NCBI GenBank assembly: GCA_965602805.1 | Contig: CBFCZK010000001.1 | Span: 434,001 to 498,000 of the forward strand | DNA from: Thiomicrorhabdus sp965602805 | GTDB taxonomy: Bacteria > Pseudomonadota > Gammaproteobacteria > Thiomicrospirales > Thiomicrospiraceae | Direction of reading: 5' to 3' | DNA length: 64,000 bases | Part shown: in pieces, positions 26,478 to 35,530 of the stretch | Position numbering within the stretch: the stretch's first letter is position 1 | Layout: every line of letters starts with the position of its first letter | Notes under the pieces: model-generated | Seen by the model: only the letters and a program-made list of their open reading frames with translations | Databases searched by the model: none | Told to the model about the DNA's origin: nothing | Translations under genes and position numbers: made by a program

Positions 26478-27239
26478 ATGGCGACATTACAAGCACTTTT
26501 ATTTGATGTAGATGGCACATTAGCGGATACAGAACGTGATGGACACCGTCCAGCGTTCAATATGGCTTTTGAAGCGGCTGGATTAGACTGGAACTGGGAT
26601 GAATCTCTATATGCTGAACTGCTTGCAGTCACCGGTGGTAAAGAGCGTATTCGTTATTACCTTGAAAAGTTCAATACTGATTTCATCAAGCCTGATGATT
26701 TTGATGGCTTTGTGAAAGGTTTGCACGAATCTAAAACAGAGTTCTATAAAGAACTTATGGCTGAAGGTAAGATTCCTTTACGTTCCGGTGTAGAGCGCCT
26801 AATTGCAGAAGCAAGAGCTGAAGGTATGCGTATGGCGGTTGTTACTACAACCACTCCTGCGAATGTCACGGCTTTATTAGTTAACACATTAGGTGCTGAC
26901 TCAGAGGGTTGGTTTGAAGTGATTGCTGCGGGTGATATTGTGCCAGCTAAAAAACCAGCACCTGATATCTATATTTGGGCTTTGGAGCAAATGAACTTAA
27001 CGGCGGATGATGCCATTGCTTTTGAAGATTCTTTCAATGGCTTTAAGTCTTCACAAGGTGCAAACCTTAAAACCATTATTACGATTAATGAGTACACCAA
27101 AGAAGATGACTTTACCAGTGCAGAGTTAATCTTGAACCAAATGGGTGAAGTAAGTGATCCATTTACCGTCTTAGAAGGTGATGCACAAGGACATACTTAT
27201 TTGGACTTAGCGTTAGTTAAAAAGATACATGCGGCTTAA
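26478..27239 (+). CDS. cbbY: CbbY-type HAD phosphatase
   Basis: A HAD-superfamily phosphatase of 253 residues, with the nucleophile motif LFDVDGTLADTERDGHR (about 8-24), the cap-domain GGKERIRYYL segment, and the PAKKPAPDIY and FEDSFNG motifs. It resembles Rhodobacter CbbY, which dephosphorylates xylulose 1,5-bisphosphate, a misfire product that inhibits RuBisCO. That implies Calvin-cycle CO2 fixation in the host, but no other cbb gene is in the window. GAGAGAA precedes the ATG and a strong terminator follows. Confidence 0.85.
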   Translation: MATLQALLFDVDGTLADTERDGHRPAFNMAFEAAGLDWNWDESLYAELLAVTGGKERIRYYLEKFNTDFIKPDDFDGFVKGLHESKTEFYKELMAEGKIPLRSGVERLIAEARAEGMRMAVVTTTTPANVTALLVNTLGADSEGWFEVIAAGDIVPAKKPAPDIYIWALEQMNLTADDAIAFEDSFNGFKSSQGANLKTIITINEYTKEDDFTSAELILNQMGEVSDPFTVLEGDAQGHTYLDLALVKKIHAA

Positions 27240-27283
27240 TTAAGAGTTTAGCAGTCTGTATAGAAAACCCAGCTGTTTAAAAT

Positions 27284-27328
27284 AAAAAAGCCCGTAAACT
27301 GACCTAGTCAGTTTACGGGCTTTTTTTA
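27284..27328. terminator. strong bidirectional terminator after cbbY
   Basis: A long perfect stem (AAAAGCCCGTAAACTGA / TCAGTTTACGGGCTTTT) with a 5-base CCTAG loop, with A residues on the left and T residues on the right. It serves cbbY and the convergent HopJ gene. Confidence 0.95.
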
Positions 27329-27376
27329 TAGCTTATATTCGGTCTAGTTCGACTAGACCAAAGCGCTTCTTTAGAA

Positions 27377-27727
27377 TTACTTCAATGTTAACGCTGTGTT
27401 TTCAAAGTGAATCCCATCCCAACTAAATTCCATAAAATTACGAATGTTCTGGTGGTCTTCATTTTCAGGATGTTTTAGAACATCTTCTGTGTAAAAACGG
27501 CCAAAAGCATTTAATGTCTCTTGCTTGGAAAGTCCATTCAACAAGCCGAAAGCAAATATTTTACAGGAACCATTATTGGTGTTTTCAGCATTAATCGCTT
27601 GACCATTCCTGAATTCGCTTGGTATAAAGTTGTATTCACTTTCAATTACTTGCATTACGATATTAAAGTCGACTGGTTCTTTTCTGAGTTGTTCAATGAG
27701 TTCGCTCGTTGTCTTGGTGTTGGTCAT
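27377..27727 (-). CDS. HopJ-family protein
   Basis: A 116-residue protein of the HopJ family, with NNGSCKIFAFGLLNGLSKQETL in the centre (about 51-72) and HQNIRNFMEFSWDGI near the end. The family takes its name from a proposed Pseudomonas type III effector, but it is common in free-living marine bacteria and no secretion genes are nearby, so an effector role should not be inferred. A GAGG ribosome site precedes the ATG. Confidence 0.85.
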   Translation of the reverse strand: MTNTKTTSELIEQLRKEPVDFNIVMQVIESEYNFIPSEFRNGQAINAENTNNGSCKIFAFGLLNGLSKQETLNAFGRFYTEDVLKHPENEDHQNIRNFMEFSWDGIHFENTALTLK

Positions 27728-27816
27728 GATATCCTCTTTTTTTAGTTTGCTTAGATATGAGTTTATTTGAAAGCCAGCAATAAATTTCTGGTGTTCGTGG
27801 ATTATGATTCGGATGA

Positions 27817-29337
27817 TTATCTTGGCTTATATTCCACAAGCCTAGTCACACCAAAAGCCGCTTCCCGTGACTCTGGATAATTCAGCTTTAAGGCCGAATC
27901 AAGACTGCTTTGTAAACGTTCTGCTCTGAGTGACATCCACAGCTTATTCTGCACGCCACCTCCTACCGCGTAAATCTGTTTCAGATGGCGACAACCTAGT
28001 GCTTGCAACTTTTCATAAGCCAGTAATTCAATCTGAATAAGCCCGTGAATTAAGCCCAGAAAATAGCGTTGATGTTCAATTGAAGGTGCTTGAAAATTCA
28101 TTTTTTGTGTCGGTTTTCTAGGCATTTTAGGCTGTAAATTTGAATCGGCAATAGGAAATCGCTCTCCGACCTTGGTTAGGGGGTAGTAGGCAGCTTGTTC
28201 AGCTTCGGGTAAGGTGAGCTTAGATGTTTGAATCGCACGGATTAAAGCGGTTATTTCCGCTATTAAATACTCTTTAGTTAATACCGCGCCACCAGCATTA
28301 GAAGCGCCGCCGACTAACCAGTTATTTCTCAATCGATGGCTGTAAACACCAAAGTCGCTTGAAAAAATAGGTTTGTCTGCAATGACTTTAATGGCTAATG
28401 TTGAACCCAATGAAATCACTACATCACCGACTTCATTCGCGCCAGAGGCTAAGAAACCGGCAATGCTGTCGGTGGTGCCGGCATGCAAGAAAGTTGATTC
28501 TGTAAAGCCATAACGAGCCATAACCTCGGAGCTTAAAAATCCTAATCTTTCACCTGGGCTTACAATATTTGGCAGTTTTAAGTTGCCATTTTGAAGCTGT
28601 AAAATCCTCTTAACCCAATCCGGCCAGGCCTGGTTAATGGAGTCATAGCCCAGTTTAAGGGCGTTGTTTTCATCTGTTGTATTCAGTCTGCCGCTCAGAT
28701 AATGGTTGAGGTAGTCAATTTGATGGCAAATATAGATTGGCTGTTCACTTTGAACGGCAGAGCTTGTTGTGAGCTGAGTGGTTCTGCCTTTATTTTGTTT
28801 TAGTCTTTTCAGCAATAAGAGAGTCTTTGCCAAACTACTTGAAGCGCCTGTTGCGCCACTATTCGGGTTAAAACCAGGCGCCTGGTTGATCAATTTTGCT
28901 TGCTCAATCGCTTGTTGATCGTTATACATCAATGCTTCAGTTAAAGGCTCTCCCTGCTGATTACAAAGCAGTACCGTTGAAGAGGTGGCATCCAGCACCA
29001 GGTCTGTAATGCGGCTTAGGTCAAACGCCTCAGATATTTTAAAGAGCAGTTGATCCATCCCATTAATCCAGAGTTGTGGGTCTTGCGTTGAGCTTTTAGA
29101 GGATGTATTAATGACGGGCGAATCCAGCGAGACTGAGTCACTGTGTAGTAATAACTCTTTCTGTTGATTGAGCTGAGTAGGGCATGTTTTTTCAACGATA
29201 CAGCCTCTAATACCAGATGTACCAACGTCAATACCCAGAACAATCATTGAGTCTAGTGCCACTTCTAAGGGTTCTTTGGGTATATTCAGTTTGCTGTCCG
29301 GGATGTTTTCAAGATTTTCTACAGACATTTGTATCAT
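27817..29337 (-). CDS. FGGY-family carbohydrate kinase
   Basis: A 506-residue sugar kinase with both ASKHA halves: the phosphate-1 motif IVLGIDVGTSGIRG (about 32-45), DATSSTVLL, the HAGTTDSIAGFLASGA phosphate-2 region and the YAVGGGVQNKLWM adenosine motif. It resembles the xylulokinase-like D-ribulose kinases of cyanobacteria and plants more than E. coli XylB, so D-ribulose or a related ketose is a reasonable but unproven substrate. Residues 1-30 precede the domain and have little support; an internal ATG at residue 31 is an alternative start. It holds two palindrome variants. Confidence 0.8.
   Translation of the reverse strand: MIQMSVENLENIPDSKLNIPKEPLEVALDSMIVLGIDVGTSGIRGCIVEKTCPTQLNQQKELLLHSDSVSLDSPVINTSSKSSTQDPQLWINGMDQLLFKISEAFDLSRITDLVLDATSSTVLLCNQQGEPLTEALMYNDQQAIEQAKLINQAPGFNPNSGATGASSSLAKTLLLLKRLKQNKGRTTQLTTSSAVQSEQPIYICHQIDYLNHYLSGRLNTTDENNALKLGYDSINQAWPDWVKRILQLQNGNLKLPNIVSPGERLGFLSSEVMARYGFTESTFLHAGTTDSIAGFLASGANEVGDVVISLGSTLAIKVIADKPIFSSDFGVYSHRLRNNWLVGGASNAGGAVLTKEYLIAEITALIRAIQTSKLTLPEAEQAAYYPLTKVGERFPIADSNLQPKMPRKPTQKMNFQAPSIEHQRYFLGLIHGLIQIELLAYEKLQALGCRHLKQIYAVGGGVQNKLWMSLRAERLQSSLDSALKLNYPESREAAFGVTRLVEYKPR
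28624..28633. repeat. palindrome variant CCAGGCCTGG in the FGGY gene
   Basis: Ten-base perfect core, with one position differing from the 12-base consensus (GCCAGGCCTGGT). On the coding strand it encodes Asn-Gln-Ala-Trp-Pro. Confidence 0.75.
28872..28887. repeat. palindrome variant with central GC insertion in the FGGY gene
   Basis: AACCAGGCGCCTGGTT is a perfect 16-bp palindrome with the same ACCAGG/CCTGGT half-sites, separated by two extra central bases. It may be a chance relative of the family. Confidence 0.6.
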
Positions 29338-29578
29338 TGCTCAATAAATTTAATGTAGGGCGGTGTTGGAGCTGGGTGGAAATTCAATAGCACAATTATA
29401 GAATAATCGGTATGTTATTTCCCTAAAAACAATGCCATTTAAACATGAATTGACTGGAAATAGACTCCGCATAAAAGGTACAATCTGTTAATGTTTTTTT
29501 AACCCTTTTAGTATGAATATTAATTCAGTTTATTTAAAAATAAATGTTTAATCCATTCATGTTTCGGAGCGATTATAA

Positions 29579-30673
29579 ATGAATGAGTTACAACAAGTTT
29601 TACTTGTATTTGCTGTCGTTGTTATTGCCGGGCTGTATTTTCTAAGTCGTAGTCGGTCAACAGGTTCTAAGAAAAAGGCAAAATCAACGGCCGAGAATAA
29701 ATCAACCTATACTGATAAGCTCAACTCGAACCGTTCTAATGCGCCCGATTCTGAGACAGGGGAACAAACGGAGTCTCAACAGCAAGCGTCTAAAGCACTG
29801 AATGATTTGGGCAATGCACACATCCCCGTATCACAGCTAACCCGTGACCGTTTTACTAAAATTGATGACGTAAAAGAAACAGAGCAACAAACTGAGTTTA
29901 ATCATAGTCAGGGCAGTCTTTCCTTTGGTGAAGATTTTGATCTACCCGAAACGACATCTTCCCTGAAACCGGAAGGTTCGCATGAAATGCCTTCTCAACA
30001 GGCTGCGAATGCCGAGCAAGATATGCCTATCGCAGCCCCTGCTACAACCGATATACAAGACAAAAAATCAGGCGAAATTGAATCGGATATTACCATATTA
30101 GGGACCAATGAAAGCGGAGGGAAGCACCACCGCTTAGTCGTTGAAGATCCGGGCATGAATTCTGAGGATTATCGCTATGCTGCACCGGAACATGAAAAGC
30201 CAACATTTGGCGTACCTGAAGAAGAATTAGGCAAATCCCCAGGCGTGACTTCAGGTGAAAAACAGGAATACGAAGTTTTCGTTATATTGGTAATGAGCCC
30301 AGCACAAGAGTTTTCAATGCCTCTTCTGAATCACGCCCTATTAGGCGTTGGTTTAGTTTATTCAGATCAAGGTATTTACGTAAAACAGGACAATATGGGC
30401 AGTGAGATTATTAAGGTTGCCAACCTTTTGGAACCTGGTTTTTTCCCTAAAGAAGATCATGAAAATTATGCCACACCTGGTGTTGCTATGATTCTTGAAC
30501 TGCCTTCAACTGTCCGCGCGCCTGCGGCGATGCATGATTTGATAATGATGGCACGCAAGGTCTCTCAACGCTTAGAGGGCAGACTTTACAATATGGAACG
30601 CCATCTTATGAAAGAATCAGATTTACAGTCTATGCGAGATGCTGCCGTAGACTATGAGTCTGAACCACTTTAA
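29579..30673 (+). CDS. zipA: cell division protein ZipA
   Basis: Anchors FtsZ to the membrane. It has an N-terminal membrane segment (about residues 5-23), a basic stretch, a long Gln/Glu/Ser/Thr-rich linker (about 40-210) and a C-terminal ZipA FtsZ-binding domain (about 225-350, starting YEVFVILVMSP and including GVAMILELPS). The 364-residue length fits the family. CGGAGCG precedes the ATG. It is followed by ligA, the conserved zipA-ligA order, which supports the call despite low linker conservation. Confidence 0.9.
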   Translation: MNELQQVLLVFAVVVIAGLYFLSRSRSTGSKKKAKSTAENKSTYTDKLNSNRSNAPDSETGEQTESQQQASKALNDLGNAHIPVSQLTRDRFTKIDDVKETEQQTEFNHSQGSLSFGEDFDLPETTSSLKPEGSHEMPSQQAANAEQDMPIAAPATTDIQDKKSGEIESDITILGTNESGGKHHRLVVEDPGMNSEDYRYAAPEHEKPTFGVPEEELGKSPGVTSGEKQEYEVFVILVMSPAQEFSMPLLNHALLGVGLVYSDQGIYVKQDNMGSEIIKVANLLEPGFFPKEDHENYATPGVAMILELPSTVRAPAAMHDLIMMARKVSQRLEGRLYNMERHLMKESDLQSMRDAAVDYESEPL

Positions 30674-30782
30674 TGGTTCAGATATAAAGCAATGCTTCTT
30701 GGCTTATCTAAACTTTAGCTTTTTAGAAGTCCATTTTATCCCTTACGTCCTCTCCGCAAAAGTTACAAAAAGCCCTTAAATG

Positions 30783-32828
30783 ATGTCGATTGAATCCATT
30801 CGTAACACCCTACAAGACCTGAAGAAAACATTGGCAAAGCATAACTATGCCTATTATGTTTTAGATACCCCTGAAATCAGCGATGCGCAATATGATCTGC
30901 TGTATCAACAATTGCTGCAAATAGAGAAGGCGCATCCTGAACTCATTACCGGAGACTCTCCTTCACAGCGGGTTGGCGATCAACCTTTAGGCCACTTTCA
31001 ATCGGTCAAACACGCAGTACCGATGTTTTCGCTTGAAAATGCATTCAATCAAGATAATTTGGTGGATTTTGAACGTAAAATTAAGGATAAACTTACTACC
31101 GATACGGTTTCAGAAAATCCCTCAATAGCCTATGCAGCAGAACCGAAAATGGATGGTTTGGCAATCAATATCCGTTATGAATCCGGTAAATTGGTACAAG
31201 CTACAACGCGTGGCGATGGCTCCGTTGGAGAAGATGTCACACATAATATACGTACCATTCGTTCGGTACCTTTAGAGCTACTAGGAGAGGGGTGGCCTAC
31301 AGTCTTAGAGGTTCGTGGTGAAATCTTTATGTCTAAAACTGTGTTTAATCAACTTAATGAAATCAGTCTTCAAAAAGGTGAGAAACCGTTTGCGAATCCA
31401 CGTAATGCAGCCGCCGGCACGCTCCGTCAACTGGACCCGAAAATTGCTTCGCAAAGGCAATTAAGTTTATATCTGTATGGTTGGGGTGAAATCAGTGAGG
31501 ATTGGTCTTTACCTGCTTTGTATCATCAAGCCATTGAGCAATTTAAAACTTGGGGATTGCCAACCAACCCAGATGCTAAAGTGGTCTATGGTGTAAGCGG
31601 AATGGCCGATTATTATGAACAGTTGCAAGCGCAACGTGAGGTGTTACCTTACGAAATTGATGGCATTGTTTATAAGCTTGATATTTTGGCGCACCACAGC
31701 AAACTGGGCTTTACCGCTAAAGCACCACGCTGGGCAATTGCCAGAAAGTTTCCTGCCCAAGAGGTTTGGACAGAACTGCTCGACATCGAAATCCAAGTCG
31801 GGCGCACCGGCGCTTTAACCCCCGTGGCACGTTTACAACCCGTCAGTGTTGGTGGGGTGATAGTTTCCAACGCAACGCTACATAATTTGGATGAAATTGG
31901 ACGCAAAGACGTCCGTATTGGCGATACGGTTGTTGTACGTCGCGCTGGTGATGTGATTCCCGAAGTGGTCGGGCCTGTCCTGAGTAAACGTACAGAAACG
32001 GTTCGTCAATTCAACATGCCAACCCACTGTCCTGAGTGTGATTCAGCCGTTATTAAAGAACATGATAAAGCCGTGTACCGTTGTACCGGAGGTCTGTTTT
32101 GTCCTGCGCAACGCAAACGTGCTTTACAGCATTTTGTCTCTCGTAAAGCGTTTGATATACAAGGGTTGGGTGATAAACTGATCAATCAGCTGACTGATTT
32201 GAATATGGTTCGCCATCCCGATGATCTTTTTTCACTGACCATTGAACGCTTATTAGGGCTTGATAGAATGGCTGAAAAGTCGGCTGATAAGGTGGTTAGC
32301 GCGATTCAATCATCCAAAGAGACCACTTTAGCACGCTTTATTTATGCCCTAGGCATTCCGGAAGTTGGTGAAGTAACTGCCAAACACCTTGCTAATCACT
32401 TTAGAACCCTGGACAATATCCAGTCAGCAGAGAAAATTGCTTTACTTGAAGTCGCGGATGTTGGCGAAATTGTCGCCGAGAATATAGTCACCTTTTTCCA
32501 GCAGCCACATAACCAGGAAGTCCTCAACGGTTTATTAGCGGCTGGAATACATTGGCCAACACCGCAAGCGCCATTAATGGTGCTTGATTCTCCTTTTGCG
32601 GGCAAAGTTGTGGTGTTGACGGGCAGCTTAACGCAGATATCAAGAGAAGATGCCAAGCAGATTCTTGAAGGGCTCGGTGCTAAGGTGACAGGCAGCGTGT
32701 CTGCAAAAACAGATTATGTCATTGCCGGCGAGAAGGCTGGTTCAAAACTTACAAAAGCCGAATCTTTAGGGATTGCGGTATTATCAGAACAAGAATGGAT
32801 TGAAATGTCGGGAGTGACAAATGGTTAG
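30783..32828 (+). CDS. ligA: NAD-dependent DNA ligase
   Basis: Seals nicks using NAD. It has an N-terminal Ia domain and an adenylation domain with the nucleophile in AEPKMDGLAINIRY (Lys near residue 121), then an OB fold, a four-Cys zinc site (CPECDSAV... YRC...FC, about 416-440), helix-hairpin-helix repeats and a C-terminal BRCT domain (about 600-680). Two tandem ATGs open the frame (30780, 30783); the second aligns better with family starts. Its last codons overlap the start of darP by 8 bases. Confidence 0.97.
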   Translation: MSIESIRNTLQDLKKTLAKHNYAYYVLDTPEISDAQYDLLYQQLLQIEKAHPELITGDSPSQRVGDQPLGHFQSVKHAVPMFSLENAFNQDNLVDFERKIKDKLTTDTVSENPSIAYAAEPKMDGLAINIRYESGKLVQATTRGDGSVGEDVTHNIRTIRSVPLELLGEGWPTVLEVRGEIFMSKTVFNQLNEISLQKGEKPFANPRNAAAGTLRQLDPKIASQRQLSLYLYGWGEISEDWSLPALYHQAIEQFKTWGLPTNPDAKVVYGVSGMADYYEQLQAQREVLPYEIDGIVYKLDILAHHSKLGFTAKAPRWAIARKFPAQEVWTELLDIEIQVGRTGALTPVARLQPVSVGGVIVSNATLHNLDEIGRKDVRIGDTVVVRRAGDVIPEVVGPVLSKRTETVRQFNMPTHCPECDSAVIKEHDKAVYRCTGGLFCPAQRKRALQHFVSRKAFDIQGLGDKLINQLTDLNMVRHPDDLFSLTIERLLGLDRMAEKSADKVVSAIQSSKETTLARFIYALGIPEVGEVTAKHLANHFRTLDNIQSAEKIALLEVADVGEIVAENIVTFFQQPHNQEVLNGLLAAGIHWPTPQAPLMVLDSPFAGKVVVLTGSLTQISREDAKQILEGLGAKVTGSVSAKTDYVIAGEKAGSKLTKAESLGIAVLSEQEWIEMSGVTNG

Positions 32829-33366
32829 ACCTCGTAATGTAAATAGAGTCAAAAAAGAGCATGAAGTCCGTGATTGGGAGCAAGAAGAGTTTGAAAGCCG
32901 AACCCAAATAAAAAATGCCGCGCAAGCGGTGACTGATTTGGGTGATCGAGTTGCGGCGATGACCGATAATGAAATCAATAAATTAAATTTTCCAGAAAAA
33001 TTCACTGAAGCTATTTTTCTGTATAAATCGATGGATCACGGCCCGGCCTTAAAGCGCCAAAAGCTTTTTATTGGTAAAATGCTTCGTCAAGATGAACCTT
33101 TACTGATTGAAATTAAGGCGAAGTTGGCTGTGGCAGAAGGCAAAATCAAACAACAGAACGCACACTTCCATAAGTTAGAGCAGTGGCGTGACCGTATGAT
33201 TGAAGGTGGAGATGATGTCTTAAGTGAATTTATGACACATTACAGCAATGCTGATAGACAGCAATTACGCCAATGGATTCGTAATGCTCAGAAGGAATTG
33301 GCGCAGGATAAACCTGCTAAATCAGCCAAAGATTTATTCAAGTATTTAAAGGGCTTAGAGTGGTAA
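32821..33366 (+). CDS. darP: ribosome-associated protein DarP (YjgA)
   Basis: A 181-residue, highly charged helical protein of the YjgA/DarP family, which acts in late 50S subunit assembly. Family segments are RPRNVNRVKKEHEVRDWE at the start, ALKRQKLFIGKMLRQ (about 77-91) and RQQLRQWIRNAQKE near 142-155. The start overlaps ligA, indicating cotranscription with zipA-ligA. A 26-bp palindrome just past its end probably terminates the transcript. Confidence 0.92.
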   Translation: MVRPRNVNRVKKEHEVRDWEQEEFESRTQIKNAAQAVTDLGDRVAAMTDNEINKLNFPEKFTEAIFLYKSMDHGPALKRQKLFIGKMLRQDEPLLIEIKAKLAVAEGKIKQQNAHFHKLEQWRDRMIEGGDDVLSEFMTHYSNADRQQLRQWIRNAQKELAQDKPAKSAKDLFKYLKGLEW

Positions 33367-33424
33367 GTTAGTACCTTTAAACAGCTTTAACGGATCTTGA
33401 ATAGATTTTAATAGAGTCTATCTT

Positions 33425-33450
33425 AAGAATGACCAGGCCTGGTCATTCTT
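33425..33450. terminator. 26-bp palindrome, probable bidirectional terminator
   Basis: AAGAATGACCAGG and its exact reverse complement abut to form a perfect 26-bp palindrome with the ACCAGGCCTGGT core. It occupies the short gap between the convergent darP and EamA genes and is the only termination signal visible there. The T tracts are short. Confidence 0.75.
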
Positions 33451-33453
33451 CAT

Positions 33454-34338
33454 TTAAATGGTTTTTCGAGCTTTAAATCGCCACTCAAATAATACCAATC
33501 CTAAGATAACAATCCCTGTCCCAAACCAAAGCGTTAAACTGAGTTCTTCATTGTTTAAATAGTGCCCAATCAAAAGCGCAAATACCGGTGTAATCACTGG
33601 AATCAAAGCGACTTTCATCGCGTCTACATGACGTATTAAATAGAAATACAGTAAAAATCCAATCACCGAACCTACCGTCGCCGCATAGACAATGGCAAGA
33701 CTTTCTCGTGCTTGCAGTTCAGGCCAGTGAAACAATGCCGTCGGTTCAATAATCAGATGGCCAATGACCGTCACCCATAAAGCACCAATTACGACATGTA
33801 AAGACGGTAAGCTTGTGCCACAGCGTTTTACTAGCACCGAGCCTAATGAGTGTAGTACCACTGAAGTTAAAGCCACTAGGGTCGCGATGATTTGTAGGCC
33901 GGCCAACTTAGATTCTAAATTGGGGACAAAAATAATCCATAATCCAAACAGGCTTAACCCTATGGCGGTAATTTTACGGGGCGTTAACCTTTTGTCAGGC
34001 AGTAAATAATGGGCAATAATGCCTGTCATGACAGGCGTCATGGCAAAAACAATCGCAATCCAGCCAGAAGGTAGATATTGCGCTGACCAGTACATTAAGG
34101 TCATACCACCAAAAATAGGTAAAGCGGCCATCGCATAAACTTTTAAGGCCTGAAAATCCAATCTAAAAGAAACTTGTTTGGATTTTCGCCACCACAGCAA
34201 GGGCAGAATAATCAAAGCACCCAAGAAAGTACGGGCAGCCACACCAAAAAACCAATCAGTTTCACCACTCCAGACAATCGCCAAAGGGGTTGTTGTCCAG
34301 ATAAGGACGACAAAAATATAAGCAAAAATAATGGCCAT
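33454..34338 (-). CDS. EamA/DMT-family transporter
   Basis: A 294-residue inner-membrane protein with ten predicted membrane segments in two EamA repeats (about 5-135 and 150-285), the second ending GIVILGLVLFEWRFK. The drug/metabolite transporter superfamily exports metabolites or amino acids; the substrate cannot be told. AGGAA lies seven bases before the ATG. It is monocistronic between two unrelated genes. Confidence 0.88.
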   Translation of the reverse strand: MAIIFAYIFVVLIWTTTPLAIVWSGETDWFFGVAARTFLGALIILPLLWWRKSKQVSFRLDFQALKVYAMAALPIFGGMTLMYWSAQYLPSGWIAIVFAMTPVMTGIIAHYLLPDKRLTPRKITAIGLSLFGLWIIFVPNLESKLAGLQIIATLVALTSVVLHSLGSVLVKRCGTSLPSLHVVIGALWVTVIGHLIIEPTALFHWPELQARESLAIVYAATVGSVIGFLLYFYLIRHVDAMKVALIPVITPVFALLIGHYLNNEELSLTLWFGTGIVILGLVLFEWRFKARKTI

Positions 34339-34441
34339 GCAATTCCTGGGAAAAGGGAGGTAAGTGGGGAGTTAAAACGATGGGTTTGAATTGTTTTGGA
34401 ACTACAGTAGAGCTAGAGGTTAAGTTTACAAGCTATTGTAA

Positions 34442-34954
34442 CTATTGCGTTTTAAATAAACCTTGCTGCTTATCTTTGGTAACCTGTCCTGCATCAAAAA
34501 GTTGGCCATTCATGCATATATAAACCCCGGCAGGTGCGAGTTGTGCTCCCATAAGAGCAGCCCCTAGATTAAAACTCGCATCAGAGTGTTGCAGCATAAA
34601 GGGGCGCATTGCGCCAGTCAATACGATGGTCTTTCGAGCTAAACTTTCATCGGTAAAATAGGTTAATAACATTAACGCCGTTTCCACCATGGTATCTGTA
34701 CCGTGGGTGATGACAATTTTTAAGGATTTTGAATCTGAACAGGCCTGGTTAATCAGCTCTCTATCTTGCTCTGTCATCTCTAAACTGTCTTTTTGCATCA
34801 AGACTTGCGTATTAATCTCTAGAGTGCTGTTAGCCTCTTTTAGAAGCTGTGGTAGGTGTGTTGCAGGAAAAACAAGATTACCCGTGGTCTCTTGATATTG
34901 CTTATCAATGGTGCCGCCGGTAATGAAGAGTTGAAGTGGTTGACTGGTTAACAT
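34442..34954 (-). CDS. one-domain asparaginase-like protein
   Basis: A 170-residue protein corresponding to the N-terminal domain of L-asparaginase, with both catalytic Thr motifs: FITGGTIDKQY (about 10-20) and ITHGTDTMVETA (about 82-93). Full-length enzymes are about 330 residues with a second domain that completes the active site. Short versions like this occur as stable families in proteobacteria, so it is not necessarily a truncation; the downstream sequence shows no leftover second domain. A palindrome variant lies inside it. Confidence 0.75.
   Translation of the reverse strand: MLTSQPLQLFITGGTIDKQYQETTGNLVFPATHLPQLLKEANSTLEINTQVLMQKDSLEMTEQDRELINQACSDSKSLKIVITHGTDTMVETALMLLTYFTDESLARKTIVLTGAMRPFMLQHSDASFNLGAALMGAQLAPAGVYICMNGQLFDAGQVTKDKQQGLFKTQ
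34740..34747. repeat. degenerate palindrome copy in the asparaginase-like gene
   Basis: AACAGGCCTGGTT: one half-site is intact and the other has one substitution, leaving an 8-bp perfect core. On the coding strand it encodes Asn-Gln-Ala-Cys. Confidence 0.6.
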
Positions 34955-35002
34955 TGTGTGTTTAAAGTCCGGATGGTTATCGAAGATTACAAACGCTTGC
35001 TC

Positions 35003-35026
35003 AAAAGCCTTATCTCTTTTAAGGCT
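35003..35026 (-). terminator. intrinsic terminator of the S24 peptidase gene
   Basis: On the minus strand, AGCCTTA pairs with TAAGGCT around a 7-base loop, followed by TTTT. The upstream arm overlaps the stop codon region of the S24 gene. Confidence 0.65.
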
Positions 35027-35480
35027 GTCTTAATATACCTGTGACAATACCGAGGATTTCAATATCTTCATTTTTTAGAATAATGGGTGGCATATCGGAA
35101 TTTGCAGGTTGCAGACGGACGCCCGTTTTTTCAATATAAAGCTTTTTCATCGTCACTTCTTCATTATTAATCCGTACTACCACAGACTCGCCATTTTCAG
35201 CGGAATTGCGACGTTCAATAATAACGATATCGCCATCTTCAATATTCTCTTCAATCATCGAGTTACCTTTAACGCGTAAAGCAAAGGTCTCCTTTTTGAC
35301 CATACAAGAGGGAACTGAAATCGTGTCATAATCCATCTCAATCTGGATCGGTTCACCCGCTGAAGTCCAACCCAATAAAGGTATTTCTATAAACTCAGCA
35401 TTAATCATTTCTAACGGGTAAGCAGTTTGAAGCTGCACTTTTTGATTACGTTTCGGGATTAAATAAGCAACATTAGACAT
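35019..35480 (-). CDS. LexA-like S24 peptidase without a DNA-binding domain
   Basis: A 153-residue protein that is essentially the LexA/UmuD C-terminal peptidase domain. The self-cleavage site TSAGEPI (Ala41-Gly42), the catalytic Ser in VKGNSMIE (Ser74) and the catalytic Lys in VTMKKLY (Lys112) are all present. The 30 residues before the cleavage region are too short for the LexA helix-turn-helix. It could be a UmuD-like protein without an adjacent umuC, or a RecA-responsive protein of another kind. AAGG lies about 10 bases before the ATG. Confidence 0.82.
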   Translation of the reverse strand: MSNVAYLIPKRNQKVQLQTAYPLEMINAEFIEIPLLGWTSAGEPIQIEMDYDTISVPSCMVKKETFALRVKGNSMIEENIEDGDIVIIERRNSAENGESVVVRINNEEVTMKKLYIEKTGVRLQPANSDMPPIILKNEDIEILGIVTGILRQP

Positions 35481-35530
35481 AATTTAGACCTTATTGAGAG
35501 ACTCGGAAGGATTAAAAGAGCGTGATTGTT

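Noticed and set aside
27377..27727. Type III secretion effector (HopJ name)
   Set aside because: The family is common in bacteria without such secretion systems, and no secretion genes are in the window.
29450..29484. zipA promoter (TTGACT ... TACAAT)
   Set aside because: The spacing between the two elements is 23 bases, too long for a sigma-70 promoter.
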